The notes below the pieces were generated by a model. It made no database searches, was not told the DNA's origin, and saw nothing but the letters and a program-made list of their open reading frames with translations. A DNA stretch of 64,000 nt from Pseudomonas wadenswilerensis. Its GTDB lineage: Bacteria; Pseudomonadota; Gammaproteobacteria; Pseudomonadales; Pseudomonadaceae. Positions within the stretch are counted from its first letter, which is position 1. The number at the start of each line of letters is the position of its first letter. Of the stretch, positions 52,748 through 62,184 are shown in pieces. The stretch lies in contig NZ_UIDD01000010.1 of assembly GCF_900497695.1 (NCBI RefSeq), forward strand, positions 372,001 to 436,000, written 5' to 3'. Made by a program: the position numbers and the translations under genes.

Positions 52748-54202
52748 ATGGCGTTGCCGACCTTAAGGATCATTGGTTTCATCATCGGCATCTTCCTGAT
52801 CACCCTGGCGATCAGCATGGTTGTGCCCATGGCCACCCTGGTGATCTTCGACCGCACGGGCGACCTGCCGTCGTTTCTCTGGGCCAGCATGATCACCTTT
52901 ATTGCAGGCCTTGCCCTGGTCATTCAGGGCCGCCCCGAGCATGTGCACCTGCGCCCGCGCGACATGTACCTGCTGACGGTCAGCAGCTGGCTGGTGGTGT
53001 GCATTTTCGCCGCCCTGCCGTTTTTGCTGACCCAGCACATCAGCTACACCGACGCCTTTTTCGAAAGCATGTCCGGCATCACCGCCACCGGCGCCACCGT
53101 GCTTAGCGGCCTGGACAACATGTCACCGGGCATCCTGATGTGGCGCTCGCTGCTGCACTGGCTCGGCGGTATCGGCTTTATCGCCATGGCCGTGGCGATC
53201 CTGCCACTGCTGCGTATCGGTGGCATGCGCCTGTTCCAGACCGAATCCTCGGACCGCTCGGAAAAGGTCATGCCGCGCTCGCACATGGTCGCCAAGTCGA
53301 TCGTGCTGGTGTACATCGGCATCACCACCCTGGGCGCCCTGGCCTTCTGGCTGGCCGGCATGAACCCCTTCGATGCGATCAACCACGCCATGTCGGCGAT
53401 CTCCACCGGCGGTTTCTCCACCTCCGACCAGTCCCTGGCCAAGTGGGACATGCCGGCGGTGCACTGGGTCGCGGTGGTGGTGATGATTCTCGGCAGTATG
53501 CCGTTCGCCCTGTACGTGGCGACCATTCGTGGCAATCGCAAGGCATTGATCAAGGATCAGCAGGTTCAGGGTTTGCTGGCAATGCTGGTAGCGACCTGGC
53601 TGGTACTGGGCACCTGGTATTGGGCCACCACCAACCTGCACTGGCTCGACGCCCTGCGTCACGTGGCCCTGAACGTGACCTCGGTGGTCACCACCACTGG
53701 CTTTGCCCTGGGCGACTACAGCCTGTGGGGCAATTTCTCGCTGATGCTGTTCTTTTACCTGGGCTTCGTTGGCGGTTGTTCGGGCTCGACCGCCGGCGGC
53801 ATCAAGATCTTCCGCTTCCAGGTCGCCTACATCCTGCTCAAGGCCAACTTGAATCAGCTGATCCACCCACGGGCGGTGATCAAGCAGAAATACAACGGCC
53901 ACCGTCTCGATGAAGAGATCGTGCGTTCGATCCTGACCTTCTCGTTCTTCTTCGCCATCACCATCTGTGTCATCGCCCTGGCCCTGTCGCTGCTGGGTGT
54001 GGACTGGATGACCGCGCTGACCGGCGCCGCCAGTACCGTGTCCGGAGTGGGCCCGGGACTGGGCGAAACCATCGGCCCGGCCGGCAACTTCGCCACCCTG
54101 CCGGATGCGGCGAAGTGGATCCTGGCGTTCGGCATGCTGCTCGGCCGTCTGGAGATCATTACGGTGCTGGTGCTGTGTATGCCTGCGTTCTGGCGTCACT
54201 GA
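52748..54202 (+). CDS. trkH: Trk potassium uptake protein TrkH
   Basis: The 484-residue K+ transporter has four M1-P-M2 repeats. Pore segments are SGITATGATVLSG, AISTGGFST, SVVTTTGFALGD and STVSGVGPGLG, and GGCSGSTAGGIKIFRFQV lies near the ATP-responsive region. It works with cytoplasmic TrkA. The end overlaps the convergent AraC gene by 44 bases, and no terminator is seen. Confidence 0.94.
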   Translation: MALPTLRIIGFIIGIFLITLAISMVVPMATLVIFDRTGDLPSFLWASMITFIAGLALVIQGRPEHVHLRPRDMYLLTVSSWLVVCIFAALPFLLTQHISYTDAFFESMSGITATGATVLSGLDNMSPGILMWRSLLHWLGGIGFIAMAVAILPLLRIGGMRLFQTESSDRSEKVMPRSHMVAKSIVLVYIGITTLGALAFWLAGMNPFDAINHAMSAISTGGFSTSDQSLAKWDMPAVHWVAVVVMILGSMPFALYVATIRGNRKALIKDQQVQGLLAMLVATWLVLGTWYWATTNLHWLDALRHVALNVTSVVTTTGFALGDYSLWGNFSLMLFFYLGFVGGCSGSTAGGIKIFRFQVAYILLKANLNQLIHPRAVIKQKYNGHRLDEEIVRSILTFSFFFAITICVIALALSLLGVDWMTALTGAASTVSGVGPGLGETIGPAGNFATLPDAAKWILAFGMLLGRLEIITVLVLCMPAFWRH

Positions 54203-55238
54203 CCGACTCGTTCTCTACCGGGGCCGCCGCGGCCCCGCTCAAACGCGCCCGGTACTCGCCCGGGGTGATATCGAACCAGCGGCGAAACGCCCTGAAGAAG
54301 TTGCTCGGGTCGGCGAACCCCAGAAGATAGGCGGCTTCCAGCAGGGTCATGCTGGCTTGCGCCAGGTACTGCTCGGCAAGCTCGCGGCGGGTATCGTCCA
54401 ACAGCGTCTGAAAGCTCGTGCCCTCCTCCTGCAATCGCCGCTGCAAGGTGCGCTGGGACAGGTGCAAGGCCTGGGCGATGGTTTCGCGCTTGGGCTCGCC
54501 CTGGGGCAAGACCCGGCACAGCACCTGGCGTGCGCGGTGGGTGACCCGGCTTTCCGAGAAGCGCGCCAGGTATTCGCCGGCAAAACGGTCGTGCAGTACA
54601 GCCATGGCTTCGTTGGCAGTCGGCAGCAGTGCCTCCATGTCGGCACGTTCGAACACCAGCGCATCGTAGGGCGCGCTGAATACCAGCGGGGCATGGAATG
54701 CCGTCTTGTAAGGGGTCAGGTCCCTGGGCTGCGGCCCCTGGATCAGCACCCGCCGCGGCTGTATCACCCGCCCGCTGAGCCAGCTGCACAGCGACAGGGC
54801 GCAGGCCAGCGAGGCTTCGGCGCTGTGTCGGGTGGGCGGCAGGTGATCGCCATGAACGGTAAGAACCAGCGCATAGCCGTCGGGCTCCAGACGGAAACTA
54901 AGGTCGGAGCTTTCGGCGATGATCCGCTGATAACGCACCAGCCGCTCGAAACCCTCGGCCAGGGTGCGGCTCGACATCAACGCATAGCCGACCACATGAA
55001 AGGATGCCGGGCGCACCACCCGCGCCATGTTCAGGCCGATCGCCTGGTTGCCGGAGAGCTCGACCGCCAATTGCCAGAGGCGGGTCATCGAATCCTGGGT
55101 AAAACGTGCGTCGGGGTCATCGAGCGCGGCGAAATCCAGGCCGAGCTGCTTGAACATGGCACGGCAATCGAGCCCTTCCAGTTCGAGTGCCTTGACGATC
55201 CCTGATGCCCAGCTTGCTGAAGTGGTTCTTTCGCTCAT
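54159..55238 (-). CDS. AraC-family regulator with N-terminal arabinose-binding-like domain
   Basis: The 359-residue protein has an N-terminal effector domain (about 15-205; SGIVKALELEGLDCRAMFKQ). The C-terminal AraC domain (about 235-335) has IAQALHLSQRTLQRRLQEEG and AAYLLGFADPSNFFRAFRRW. This layout occurs in OruR/ArgR-like and VirF-like regulators; the ligand is unknown. Its 3' end overlaps trkH by 44 bases. It is divergent from the Mpo1-like gene. Confidence 0.87.
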   Translation of the reverse strand: MSERTTSASWASGIVKALELEGLDCRAMFKQLGLDFAALDDPDARFTQDSMTRLWQLAVELSGNQAIGLNMARVVRPASFHVVGYALMSSRTLAEGFERLVRYQRIIAESSDLSFRLEPDGYALVLTVHGDHLPPTRHSAEASLACALSLCSWLSGRVIQPRRVLIQGPQPRDLTPYKTAFHAPLVFSAPYDALVFERADMEALLPTANEAMAVLHDRFAGEYLARFSESRVTHRARQVLCRVLPQGEPKRETIAQALHLSQRTLQRRLQEEGTSFQTLLDDTRRELAEQYLAQASMTLLEAAYLLGFADPSNFFRAFRRWFDITPGEYRARLSGAAAAPVENESVSDARTQAYTAPAP

Positions 55239-55399
55239 GGCTGGCTTCTTTTCTTACCGACAAGCCGCTCCTGCGGCGAACTCAAAGGATACTCAATTGG
55301 CGCCTATTGCCACTGCTCTGTAGTGTTACTCACTCTAGACTCAGATCAGGCTCCACGCCGTGTATCTTCGTCAGATCGACCAGACCCTGGAGCAGTGTC

Positions 55400-55711
55400 G
55401 TGAACAGCCCTCAGCAATTTCGCAGTTTTGCCGAGTTCTACCCCTACTACCTGGGCGAGCACAGCAACCCCACCTGCCGTCGCCTGCACTTTGTCGGTAC
55501 CAGCCTGGTCATCGCCCTGCTCGCCTTTGCCCTGGGCAGCGGCAACTGGCTTTTGCTGCTGGCCTTGCCCTTTGCCGGTTACGGCTTTGCCTGGGTCGGC
55601 CACTTCTTCTTCGAGAAAAACCGCCCGGCCACCTTCAAGCACCCGCTGTACAGCCTGATCGGCGACTTTGCCATGTACCGCGACATGCTGCGCGGCAAGG
55701 TCAGCTTCTGA
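55400..55711 (+). CDS. Mpo1-like (DUF962) membrane protein
   Basis: The 103-residue protein starts with GTG at 55400, with GGAG upstream. It has FAEFYPYYLGEHSNPTCRRL and WVGHFFFEKNRPATFKHPLY, the His-rich motifs of DUF962, around two hydrophobic helices. Yeast Mpo1 in this family is an Fe(II) dioxygenase acting on 2-hydroxy fatty acids, and the histidines would bind iron. The bacterial role is unknown. The longer open frame upstream overlaps the divergent promoter and is not supported. Confidence 0.85.
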   Translation: MNSPQQFRSFAEFYPYYLGEHSNPTCRRLHFVGTSLVIALLAFALGSGNWLLLLALPFAGYGFAWVGHFFFEKNRPATFKHPLYSLIGDFAMYRDMLRGKVSF

Positions 55712-55807
55712 TTTCGGCCCGCAAGGTCAGAAACCCGTCCCGCGCGGCCACTGCCCCGACCGATGGTGGGGGTAGAGTGCCCTGAAACACCGCGCTTCGG
55801 AGTGCCG

Positions 55808-56401
55808 ATGAATCAGCAGGCCCGTTTTATCCACATGCAGGACGGTACCGAGCAGGACTGGGCAATCATCGCCGATGATTTCAGGGCCTATACCAGCCAG
55901 CTGGCCAATCGCATCCTCGCGCACCTGCGCCTGCTCGACGGCGACTTTGGCGGCTTTCCCATCGACCGCCTGAGCCACTCCCTGCAAACCGCGACCCGCG
56001 CCTGGCGCGACGGGCGCGATGAGGAATATGTAGTCTGCGCACTGCTGCACGACATCGGCGACACCCTCGGTAGCTACAACCATCCGGACATCGCCGCCGC
56101 CATCCTCAAGCCCTTCATCAGCCCGGAAAACCTGTGGATGGTGGAAAAACACGGGGTCTTCCAGGGTTACTACTTTTTCCACCACCTGGGCATGGACCGG
56201 CACCTGCGCGAACAATTCCAGGACCATCCGCAGTACCAGCAAACCATCGAGTTCTGCGCCCGCTACGATGCGGCGGCGTTCGATCCGGGCTACGACAGCC
56301 AGCCCTTGAGCTTCTTCGAACCGATGCTGCAGCGCCTGTTCGCCCAGCCCCGGCAGTCGATCTACAAGGCCGCGCTACAACAACCCGCCGCCACTGCCTG
56401 A
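55808..56401 (+). CDS. HD-domain phosphohydrolase-like protein
   Basis: The 197-residue protein has the HD motif in LSHSLQTATRAWRDGRDEEY and VVCALLHDIGDTLGSYNHPD. VEKHGVFQGYYFFHHLGMDR follows. It resembles inositol-oxygenase-like/HD proteins that act on phosphonates or sugars, but the substrate is not predictable. GGAG lies 5 bases before the ATG at 55808. It overlaps the convergent metallophosphoesterase gene by 27 bases. Confidence 0.84.
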   Translation: MNQQARFIHMQDGTEQDWAIIADDFRAYTSQLANRILAHLRLLDGDFGGFPIDRLSHSLQTATRAWRDGRDEEYVVCALLHDIGDTLGSYNHPDIAAAILKPFISPENLWMVEKHGVFQGYYFFHHLGMDRHLREQFQDHPQYQQTIEFCARYDAAAFDPGYDSQPLSFFEPMLQRLFAQPRQSIYKAALQQPAATA

Positions 56402-57214
56402 ATCAACCAGCTCTTCGAGCCCGGCCAGGCGCCGGGCGGCTTCGGCTTGCGCGTCCGCCAGACGATAGAGTTCGATAGTGCCATCCCAGTGCTCGATCAG
56501 CGCCGTGCACGACTCGACCCAATCGCCGCAGTTGAGGTAATCCACCTCGCCGACCTTGCGGATCTCGGCATGGTGGATATGCCCGCAGACCACGCCGTGA
56601 AAACCGCGCTTGACGCATTCATGGGCGATGGCCTCCTCGAAGTCGCTGATGAAGCTGACCGCGGTCTTGACCTTGTGCTTGAGGTACGCCGACAACGACC
56701 AGTAACCATAGCCATAGCGCGCACGCCAGTGGTTGAGCCAGCGGTTGAGGGTCAGGGTGAACTCGTAGGCCGAATCGCCCAGAAACGCCAGCCAGCGGTG
56801 ATAGCGGGTGATCACGTCGAACTGGTCGCCATGAATCACCAGCAGGCGCCGGCCATCGGCGGTCAGGTGCTCGGCCTGGTCGACCAGCTGGATGTTGCCC
56901 AGCACCAGTTTGGAATAGCGGCGCAGGAACTCGTCATGGTTGCCGGTGACGTAGATGACTTCGGTGCCGCGCTTGCTCATGGTCAGCAGACGGCGGATCA
57001 CGTTGGTGTGCGCCTGGGGCCAGTACATGCCGCCACGCAGTTTCCAGCCATCGATGATGTCGCCGACCAGGTAGATGCGGTCCGCCTGGTAGCCCTTGAG
57101 GAACTGCGACAGGTGCTCGGCCTGGCAATCCCGGGTACCCAGGTGCACGTCCGATATCCACAAGGTGCGTACGCGCTGTTTGCGCGAGGGTCTGGCAAGC
57201 TCGGCACGGGTCAT
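56375..57214 (-). CDS. Calcineurin-like phosphoesterase, UDP-2,3-diacylglucosamine diphosphatase family
   Basis: The 279-residue protein has all five metallophosphoesterase motifs: LWISDVHLG, LVGDIIDGWKLRGGMYWP, TGNHDEFLR, LVIHGDQFD and VVCGHIHHAEI. It resembles LpxH-related enzymes but is longer (LpxH is about 240), so it may be a paralogue acting on another diphosphate. GGAG stands before the ATG at 57214. It is divergent from the AraC gene to the right. Confidence 0.87.
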   Translation of the reverse strand: MTRAELARPSRKQRVRTLWISDVHLGTRDCQAEHLSQFLKGYQADRIYLVGDIIDGWKLRGGMYWPQAHTNVIRRLLTMSKRGTEVIYVTGNHDEFLRRYSKLVLGNIQLVDQAEHLTADGRRLLVIHGDQFDVITRYHRWLAFLGDSAYEFTLTLNRWLNHWRARYGYGYWSLSAYLKHKVKTAVSFISDFEEAIAHECVKRGFHGVVCGHIHHAEIRKVGEVDYLNCGDWVESCTALIEHWDGTIELYRLADAQAEAARRLAGLEELVDSGSGGGLL

Positions 57215-57349
57215 CGGCAGGCTCCGGGAAGGTTTGCGCCAGCTTGCCAACCGGCGGTGAATCGACCGTGACCGCCAGGTGTCGATCTGATGACATGCCC
57301 GGCCCGCCTCTCAGCCTGTACACTGCGGCGATTGCCGGAGGACCTTTCG

Positions 57350-58114
57350 ATGAGCAGCGGCTCGATACTTTCCCTGCGCCATTATCGTCACGACCTGATC
57401 GCCCATAGCCACGAACACCCGCAACTGGTGTTCGGCCTGCGCGGGCGCCTGGAATTCGAGGTCGAAGGCCGCGGCGCGCGGCTTGACCGCCAGGCACTGA
57501 TGGTGGTCCCGGCCGGCCGCCACCACACCTGCGGCAGTGCTGCCGGCAGCGACTGCCTGGTGCTGGATATCCCCACCGACAATTGGCTGAGCCAGTGTCT
57601 GGGCGGGCACCTGGACGCCAGCCAGCGCCTGCTGGAGCGGGCCGGGCCATTGAACCTGGACCATCGCCAGCAGCAACTGGTCGACTGGCTGGCGGCCAGC
57701 CCGATCAACGATCCGCTGATTGCCCAGCAAGGTGCGGTATTGCTGCTGGCCAGCCTGAGCAGTGACGCATCGCGGGCGGCGACAACAAGGTCACTGCCCT
57801 ACGCGCGCTTCGACGCCCATATCGAGCAGAACGCCGCCTACCCGCTGCAGGTGGCCGACCTGGCGCGCCTGGCCGGGCTGTCCAGCGCGCGCCTGCATGC
57901 GCGGTTCATGGCCGAATGCGGGGTCACGCCCATGGAATATGTGCGTCAGCGCCGCCTGCTGCGTGCACGGCAACTGCTGCGCGATACCTGCTTGCCGATC
58001 GGCGAGATTGCCTGCCAGGTCGGCTACAGCTCGCAAAGCGCCTTTGCCGCCGCCATGCTCAAGGCCTTTGGCCGCTCCCCCGGCGCCCTGCGGCGCGACT
58101 CTGCAGACAATTGA
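57350..58114 (+). CDS. AraC-family regulator with cupin N-terminal domain
   Basis: The 254-residue protein has an N-terminal cupin sensor (HSHEHPQLVFGLRGRLEFEV, MVVPAGRHHTCGS). The C-terminal AraC domain has ADLARLAGLSSARLHARFMA and IGEIACQVGYSSQSAFAAAM. GGAGG lies 7 bases before the ATG at 57350. It stands 78 bases ahead of a DMT exporter gene and is its likely regulator, a common pairing. Confidence 0.88.
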   Translation: MSSGSILSLRHYRHDLIAHSHEHPQLVFGLRGRLEFEVEGRGARLDRQALMVVPAGRHHTCGSAAGSDCLVLDIPTDNWLSQCLGGHLDASQRLLERAGPLNLDHRQQQLVDWLAASPINDPLIAQQGAVLLLASLSSDASRAATTRSLPYARFDAHIEQNAAYPLQVADLARLAGLSSARLHARFMAECGVTPMEYVRQRRLLRARQLLRDTCLPIGEIACQVGYSSQSAFAAAMLKAFGRSPGALRRDSADN

Positions 58115-58192
58115 CGCGAGGACCGCGACAGACAGCGCCAGCGCCCGGCTCGTAAACTGGCGCCGCTGCCCTGGCCTACCACAAGGATCTCC

Positions 58193-59077
58193 ATGAATCA
58201 CCGCACTGCCCTCGGCGCCCTGCACATCGGCGCACTGTTCTTCGGTCTCACCGGCGTGTTCGGCAAGTTGGCCAGCGCCGCGCCTGCAATCATCGTCTTC
58301 GGCCGGGCCGCCTTTGCCGTGCTGGCCTTGGCCCTATTCGCAGGATTTGCGCGTAAGGCCTGGCAGCCCCTGCAGGCTCAAGACTGGCGCCGTCTGCTGC
58401 TCGGCGGGGTGTTGCTGGCCGGGCACTGGGTAAGTTTCTTCATCGCCGTGAAAGTCGCCGGTGTCGCCATCGCCACCCTGGGTTTTGCCAGCTTCCCGGC
58501 CTTTACCGTGATCCTCGAAGGGTTGCTGTTTCGCGAGCGCATCCGCAGCAACGAGATCGTTCTGGTGCTGCTGGTGAGCATCGGCCTGGTGCTGGTAACC
58601 CCGGACTTCGACCTGGCCAGCCAGGCCACCGGCGGGCTGCTCTGGGCGTTGCTCTCGGGCCTGCTGTTTTCGCTGCTGTCATTGACCAACCGCGCCGGCT
58701 CCGGGCGGATTCCGGCGGTGCAGGCAGCCTTGTGCCAGAACGCCGTGGTCGCCTTGTGCCTGTTGCCGGCGGCGGCGCCAGCGCTGGGCGCCGTCAGCGC
58801 CATGGACTGGCTGTGGATCGGCCTGCTCGGCGTATTCTGCACAGGTGTGGCGCACAGCCTGTTCGTCGCCAGCCTGGCGGTGATCAAGGCGCGCACCGCC
58901 GCAGTGGTCTTTGCCCTGGAGCCGGTCTACGGCATTGCCATGGCCTGGCTGATTTTTGCCGAAACCCCGACCCTGCGCATGCTCCTGGGCGGCGTCCTGA
59001 TCATCCTCGCCATCGTCATTTCCAGCCGTCTGGCGGCCGGCAGCCAGATCAGCAAGACCGCGGCCGTAGAAGGCTGA
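58193..59077 (+). CDS. EamA/DMT-family membrane transporter
   Basis: The 294-residue protein has ten membrane helices in two EamA repeats (about 5-140 and 150-285; FFGLTGVFGKLASAAPAIIV and LLGVFCTGVAHSLFVASLAV). Members usually export amino acids or other small metabolites, or act as facilitators. The substrate is unknown. It is probably controlled by the AraC gene just upstream. Confidence 0.88.
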   Translation: MNHRTALGALHIGALFFGLTGVFGKLASAAPAIIVFGRAAFAVLALALFAGFARKAWQPLQAQDWRRLLLGGVLLAGHWVSFFIAVKVAGVAIATLGFASFPAFTVILEGLLFRERIRSNEIVLVLLVSIGLVLVTPDFDLASQATGGLLWALLSGLLFSLLSLTNRAGSGRIPAVQAALCQNAVVALCLLPAAAPALGAVSAMDWLWIGLLGVFCTGVAHSLFVASLAVIKARTAAVVFALEPVYGIAMAWLIFAETPTLRMLLGGVLIILAIVISSRLAAGSQISKTAAVEG

Positions 59078-59080
59078 GGG

Positions 59081-59365
59081 TCAGGGCCGGTCGTTGTGGC
59101 CGAGGTCGCGCTGCGGGTCGATCTGGTCGCGCACGCGCTGCTTGAGCACCTTGGCTTCCGGGAAGCCGCCATCGGCCTTGCGCTCCCAGATCTGCACGCC
59201 ATCACAGGTAATGCGGAAGGTGCCGCCGGTGGCGGGCTCAAGGGCCACCCGGGCCAGGTCGTCGCTGAAGGTGCTCAGCAGTTCCTGGGCCAGCCAGGCG
59301 GCACGCAGCAGCCACTGGCACTGGGTGCAGTAGGTAATGACAATTTCCGGTTTAGGCGCGGACAT
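59081..59365 (-). CDS. SelT/SelW/SelH-family thioredoxin-like protein
   Basis: The 94-residue protein has ITYCTQCQWLLRAAWLAQEL, the Rdx-family CxxC motif (a cysteine form of the CxxU selenoproteins), and GGTFRITCDGVQIWERKADG with FPEAKVLKQRVRD. It is probably a small redox protein; partners are unknown. The sequence has Cys, not an in-frame TGA, at the redox site. It is convergent with the EamA gene, three bases apart. Confidence 0.9.
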   Translation of the reverse strand: MSAPKPEIVITYCTQCQWLLRAAWLAQELLSTFSDDLARVALEPATGGTFRITCDGVQIWERKADGGFPEAKVLKQRVRDQIDPQRDLGHNDRP

Positions 59366-59432
59366 ACACTGAAGGTCTCCTGACAGGTGGGCACGCTTAT
59401 ACTAGCGGTCTTTAGCCTTCGCTCCGAGAGCC

Positions 59433-61625
59433 ATGATGCACCGCCTGCTGTTATCCCTGCTGCTGATGTTCGTTTCCTTCCCGCTGCTGGCAGCCGAAGC
59501 GCCCCGACCGAAAGTCGGCCTGGTGCTCTCCGGCGGTGCTGCCCGCGGCCTGGCCCATATCGGCGTGCTCAAGGCCCTGGAGGAACAGGGCATCAAGGTC
59601 GATGCGATTGCCGGCACCAGCATGGGCGCGGTGGTCGGCGGCCTGTACGCCTCCGGCTACAAGATCGACGAGCTGGAGAAACTCGCCCTGAACATCGACT
59701 GGCAGCAGGCGCTGTCCGACGCGCCGCCGCGCAAGGACGTGCCGTTCCGGCGTAAACAGGACGACCGCGACTTCCTCGTCAAACAGAAACTCAGCTTTCG
59801 CGACGACGGCAGCCTGGGCCTGCCGCTGGGGGTGATCCAGGGCCAGAACCTGGCGCTGCTGCTGGAAAGCATGCTCGCCCACACCAGCGACACCCGCGAC
59901 TTCGACAAGCTGCCGATCCCCTTCCGCGCCGTCGCCACCGACATCGCCAGCGGCGAAAAAGTGGTATTTCGCCGTGGCCACCTGCCCCAGGTGATTCGCG
60001 CCAGTATGTCGATCCCGGCGGTGTTCGCTCCGGTCGAGCTGGATGGCCGGCTGCTGGTCGATGGCGGCATGGTCGACAACATCCCCCTGGATGTCGCGCG
60101 CGAGATGGGCGTGGACGTGGCGATCGTCGTCGATATCGGTACCCCGCTACGCAGCCGCAAGCAACTGGCGACCGTGGTCGATGTGCTCAACCAGTCAATC
60201 ACTCTCATGACCCGGCGTAACTCCGAGGAGCAACTGGCGGCCCTGCACCGCGACGACATCCTCATCCAGCCCCCCCTGTCGAGCTTCGGCGTCACCGATT
60301 TCGGCCGGGCCCAGGACATGATCGACGCCGGTTACCGAGCCGCGCGCGCCCTGGACGCGCGCCTGGCAGTGCTCAAGCGCCCGCAAGCCAGCGACGGCGA
60401 ACTGCTGGCCGCGCGCTCGCCCAGCCAGCGCACCCCGGTGATCACCGCGATCCGTATCGAGAACGACTCGAAGGTCAGTGACGACGTGATCCGCTACTAC
60501 ATTCGCCAACCCATCGGCGAACCACTGGAGCTGGACCGCCTGCAGACCGACATGGGTACCCTTTATGGCCTGGACTACTTCGATCGCGTGCAATACCGGG
60601 TGGTACACAAAGGTGCTGACAACACCCTGGTGATCAACGCGCGCGGCCGTCGAGGCGGTACCGACTACCTGCGTCTGGGCCTGAACCTGTCGGACGACAT
60701 GCGCGGCGACAGCGCCTTCAACATCGGCGCCAGCTACCGGGTCAATGGCATCAATACGCTCGGGGCCGAATGGCTGACCCGGGCGCAGATCGGCGATCAG
60801 CAGGAGCTTTACAGCGAGTTCTACCAGCCGCTGGATGCCGGCTCGCGCTACTTCATTGCCCCCTACCTGAACCTGGGCTCGCAGAATATCGAGGCAACCC
60901 TGGACGATGACCCGGTCGCCGAATACCGCCTGGAGCGGTATGGTTTCGGTCTTAACCTCGGACGACAGATCGGCAACAGCGGCGAGGTGCGCTTCGGCGT
61001 CGGCCAGGCCTGGGGCAAGGCCGATGTCCGGATCGGCGATCAGGACCTGCCAAGATTCAGCTTCAGCGAAGGCTTCTACGAGCTCAAGTACTCGTTCGAC
61101 ACCCTTGACAACGTCTACTTCCCCCACAGTGGCGAGGACATCAACCTGGTGCTGCGCCAGTACGACGAGGGTCTGGGATCCGACCAGCGCTACCGGCAAT
61201 GGGCATTCAAGCTGGACAAGGCCATGAGCAGCGGCCCCAACACCTGGGTGCTGGGCGGCCAGTACGGACGTACGCTGGATGACGCCGAGGTGGTGACCTC
61301 AAGCTTCGTGCTCGGCGGCGCCCGGCAGCTGTCGGGCTTTCGCCAGGACTCGGTGTCCGGGCAGAACGTCAGCCTGATGCGCATGGTCTACTACCGTCGC
61401 CTGACCCCGCGCGCCTACTTGCCATTGGACTTCCCGCTGTACCTCGGTGGCTCGCTGGAGCGCGGCCGGGCCTGGAACAACGACAACGAGTTCGACAGTG
61501 GCTACATCAATGCAGCCAGCATCTTCGTCGGTTTCGAGACGCCCCTGGGGCCGCTGAACTTCAGCTACGGGGCCAACAGCGAGAATCAGAAGGCGTTGTA
61601 CCTCAATCTAGGTCACACCTTCTGA
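59433..61625 (+). CDS. plpD: PlpD-type patatin phospholipase autotransporter (type Vd secretion)
   Basis: The 730-residue protein has a signal peptide (to about 20) and a patatin domain (about 26-320) with oxyanion loop SGGAARG, nucleophile Ser63 in GTSMG and catalytic Asp210 in DGG. One POTRA-like domain follows (about 340-415; TAIRIENDSKVSDDVIRYYI), then a 16-stranded BamA/TamA-type barrel ending in LNLGHTF. P. aeruginosa PlpD has the same single-polypeptide layout and secretes its own lipase domain. All catalytic residues are present. ATG at 59433 or 59436. Confidence 0.94.
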   Translation: MMHRLLLSLLLMFVSFPLLAAEAPRPKVGLVLSGGAARGLAHIGVLKALEEQGIKVDAIAGTSMGAVVGGLYASGYKIDELEKLALNIDWQQALSDAPPRKDVPFRRKQDDRDFLVKQKLSFRDDGSLGLPLGVIQGQNLALLLESMLAHTSDTRDFDKLPIPFRAVATDIASGEKVVFRRGHLPQVIRASMSIPAVFAPVELDGRLLVDGGMVDNIPLDVAREMGVDVAIVVDIGTPLRSRKQLATVVDVLNQSITLMTRRNSEEQLAALHRDDILIQPPLSSFGVTDFGRAQDMIDAGYRAARALDARLAVLKRPQASDGELLAARSPSQRTPVITAIRIENDSKVSDDVIRYYIRQPIGEPLELDRLQTDMGTLYGLDYFDRVQYRVVHKGADNTLVINARGRRGGTDYLRLGLNLSDDMRGDSAFNIGASYRVNGINTLGAEWLTRAQIGDQQELYSEFYQPLDAGSRYFIAPYLNLGSQNIEATLDDDPVAEYRLERYGFGLNLGRQIGNSGEVRFGVGQAWGKADVRIGDQDLPRFSFSEGFYELKYSFDTLDNVYFPHSGEDINLVLRQYDEGLGSDQRYRQWAFKLDKAMSSGPNTWVLGGQYGRTLDDAEVVTSSFVLGGARQLSGFRQDSVSGQNVSLMRMVYYRRLTPRAYLPLDFPLYLGGSLERGRAWNNDNEFDSGYINAASIFVGFETPLGPLNFSYGANSENQKALYLNLGHTF

Positions 61626-61631
61626 GGGTGA

Positions 61632-62078
61632 TCAGGACTTTTCCAGGTTGGCGAGGATCCGCGCGTGGACACGCATGCACACGCGCAACTCCTCTTCATC
61701 GACACCGACAAACAGCTCGGCGCGCAAGGCATTGGCAATGGTTTCGATCTGGTCGATCAGCGGCTTGGCCGGCGGGCAGAGAAGAATTTTTTTCGCCCGG
61801 CGGTCTTCAAGCACCGCCTGCCGGCGAACCAGGCCCTGGGTTTCCAGGCTGTCGAGCAGACGGGCCAGGGTCGGGCCTTCGACGCCGACGCTCTGGGCCA
61901 GTTCGCGCTGGGTTGGCGCCTCGTCGAAACGGGCCAGGTGCAGCAGCACCAGCCAGCGGGCCTGAGACAGGTTCAGACCGGCCAGGCGGCGATCCAGTTC
62001 GGCACGCCAGCCGCGGGACATGTGTGCCAGCTGCATCCCGAATTTGTGTTGGTCGGTCAACGGCATAGAGAAACTCAT
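61632..62078 (-). CDS. MarR/SlyA-family regulator
   Basis: The 148-residue winged-helix protein has NLSQARWLVLLHLARFDEAP, LAQSVGVEGPTLARLLDSLE and the DRRAKKI wing (VLEDRRAKKILLCPPAKPLI). It begins MSFSMPLTDQHKFG; the second Met (62066) is an alternative start, since neither has a strong ribosome site. It resembles SlyA-type transcriptional regulators of stress or efflux genes. It is convergent with plpD, six bases apart. Confidence 0.88.
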   Translation of the reverse strand: MSFSMPLTDQHKFGMQLAHMSRGWRAELDRRLAGLNLSQARWLVLLHLARFDEAPTQRELAQSVGVEGPTLARLLDSLETQGLVRRQAVLEDRRAKKILLCPPAKPLIDQIETIANALRAELFVGVDEEELRVCMRVHARILANLEKS

Positions 62079-62184
62079 TATCAGAACTAATTATTAGTCA
62101 GCTAACCATGACCTTGAGCCACAGGCAAGGCTCATACAGCTGCCGGTGGCTCGATAATCGTTATAAATGATGACAAAGCCGGAT

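Noticed and set aside
59081..59365. Selenoprotein with a Sec codon
   Set aside because: The redox motif is encoded as Cys-x-x-Cys with ordinary codons. There is no in-frame TGA, and no SECIS-like need arises.
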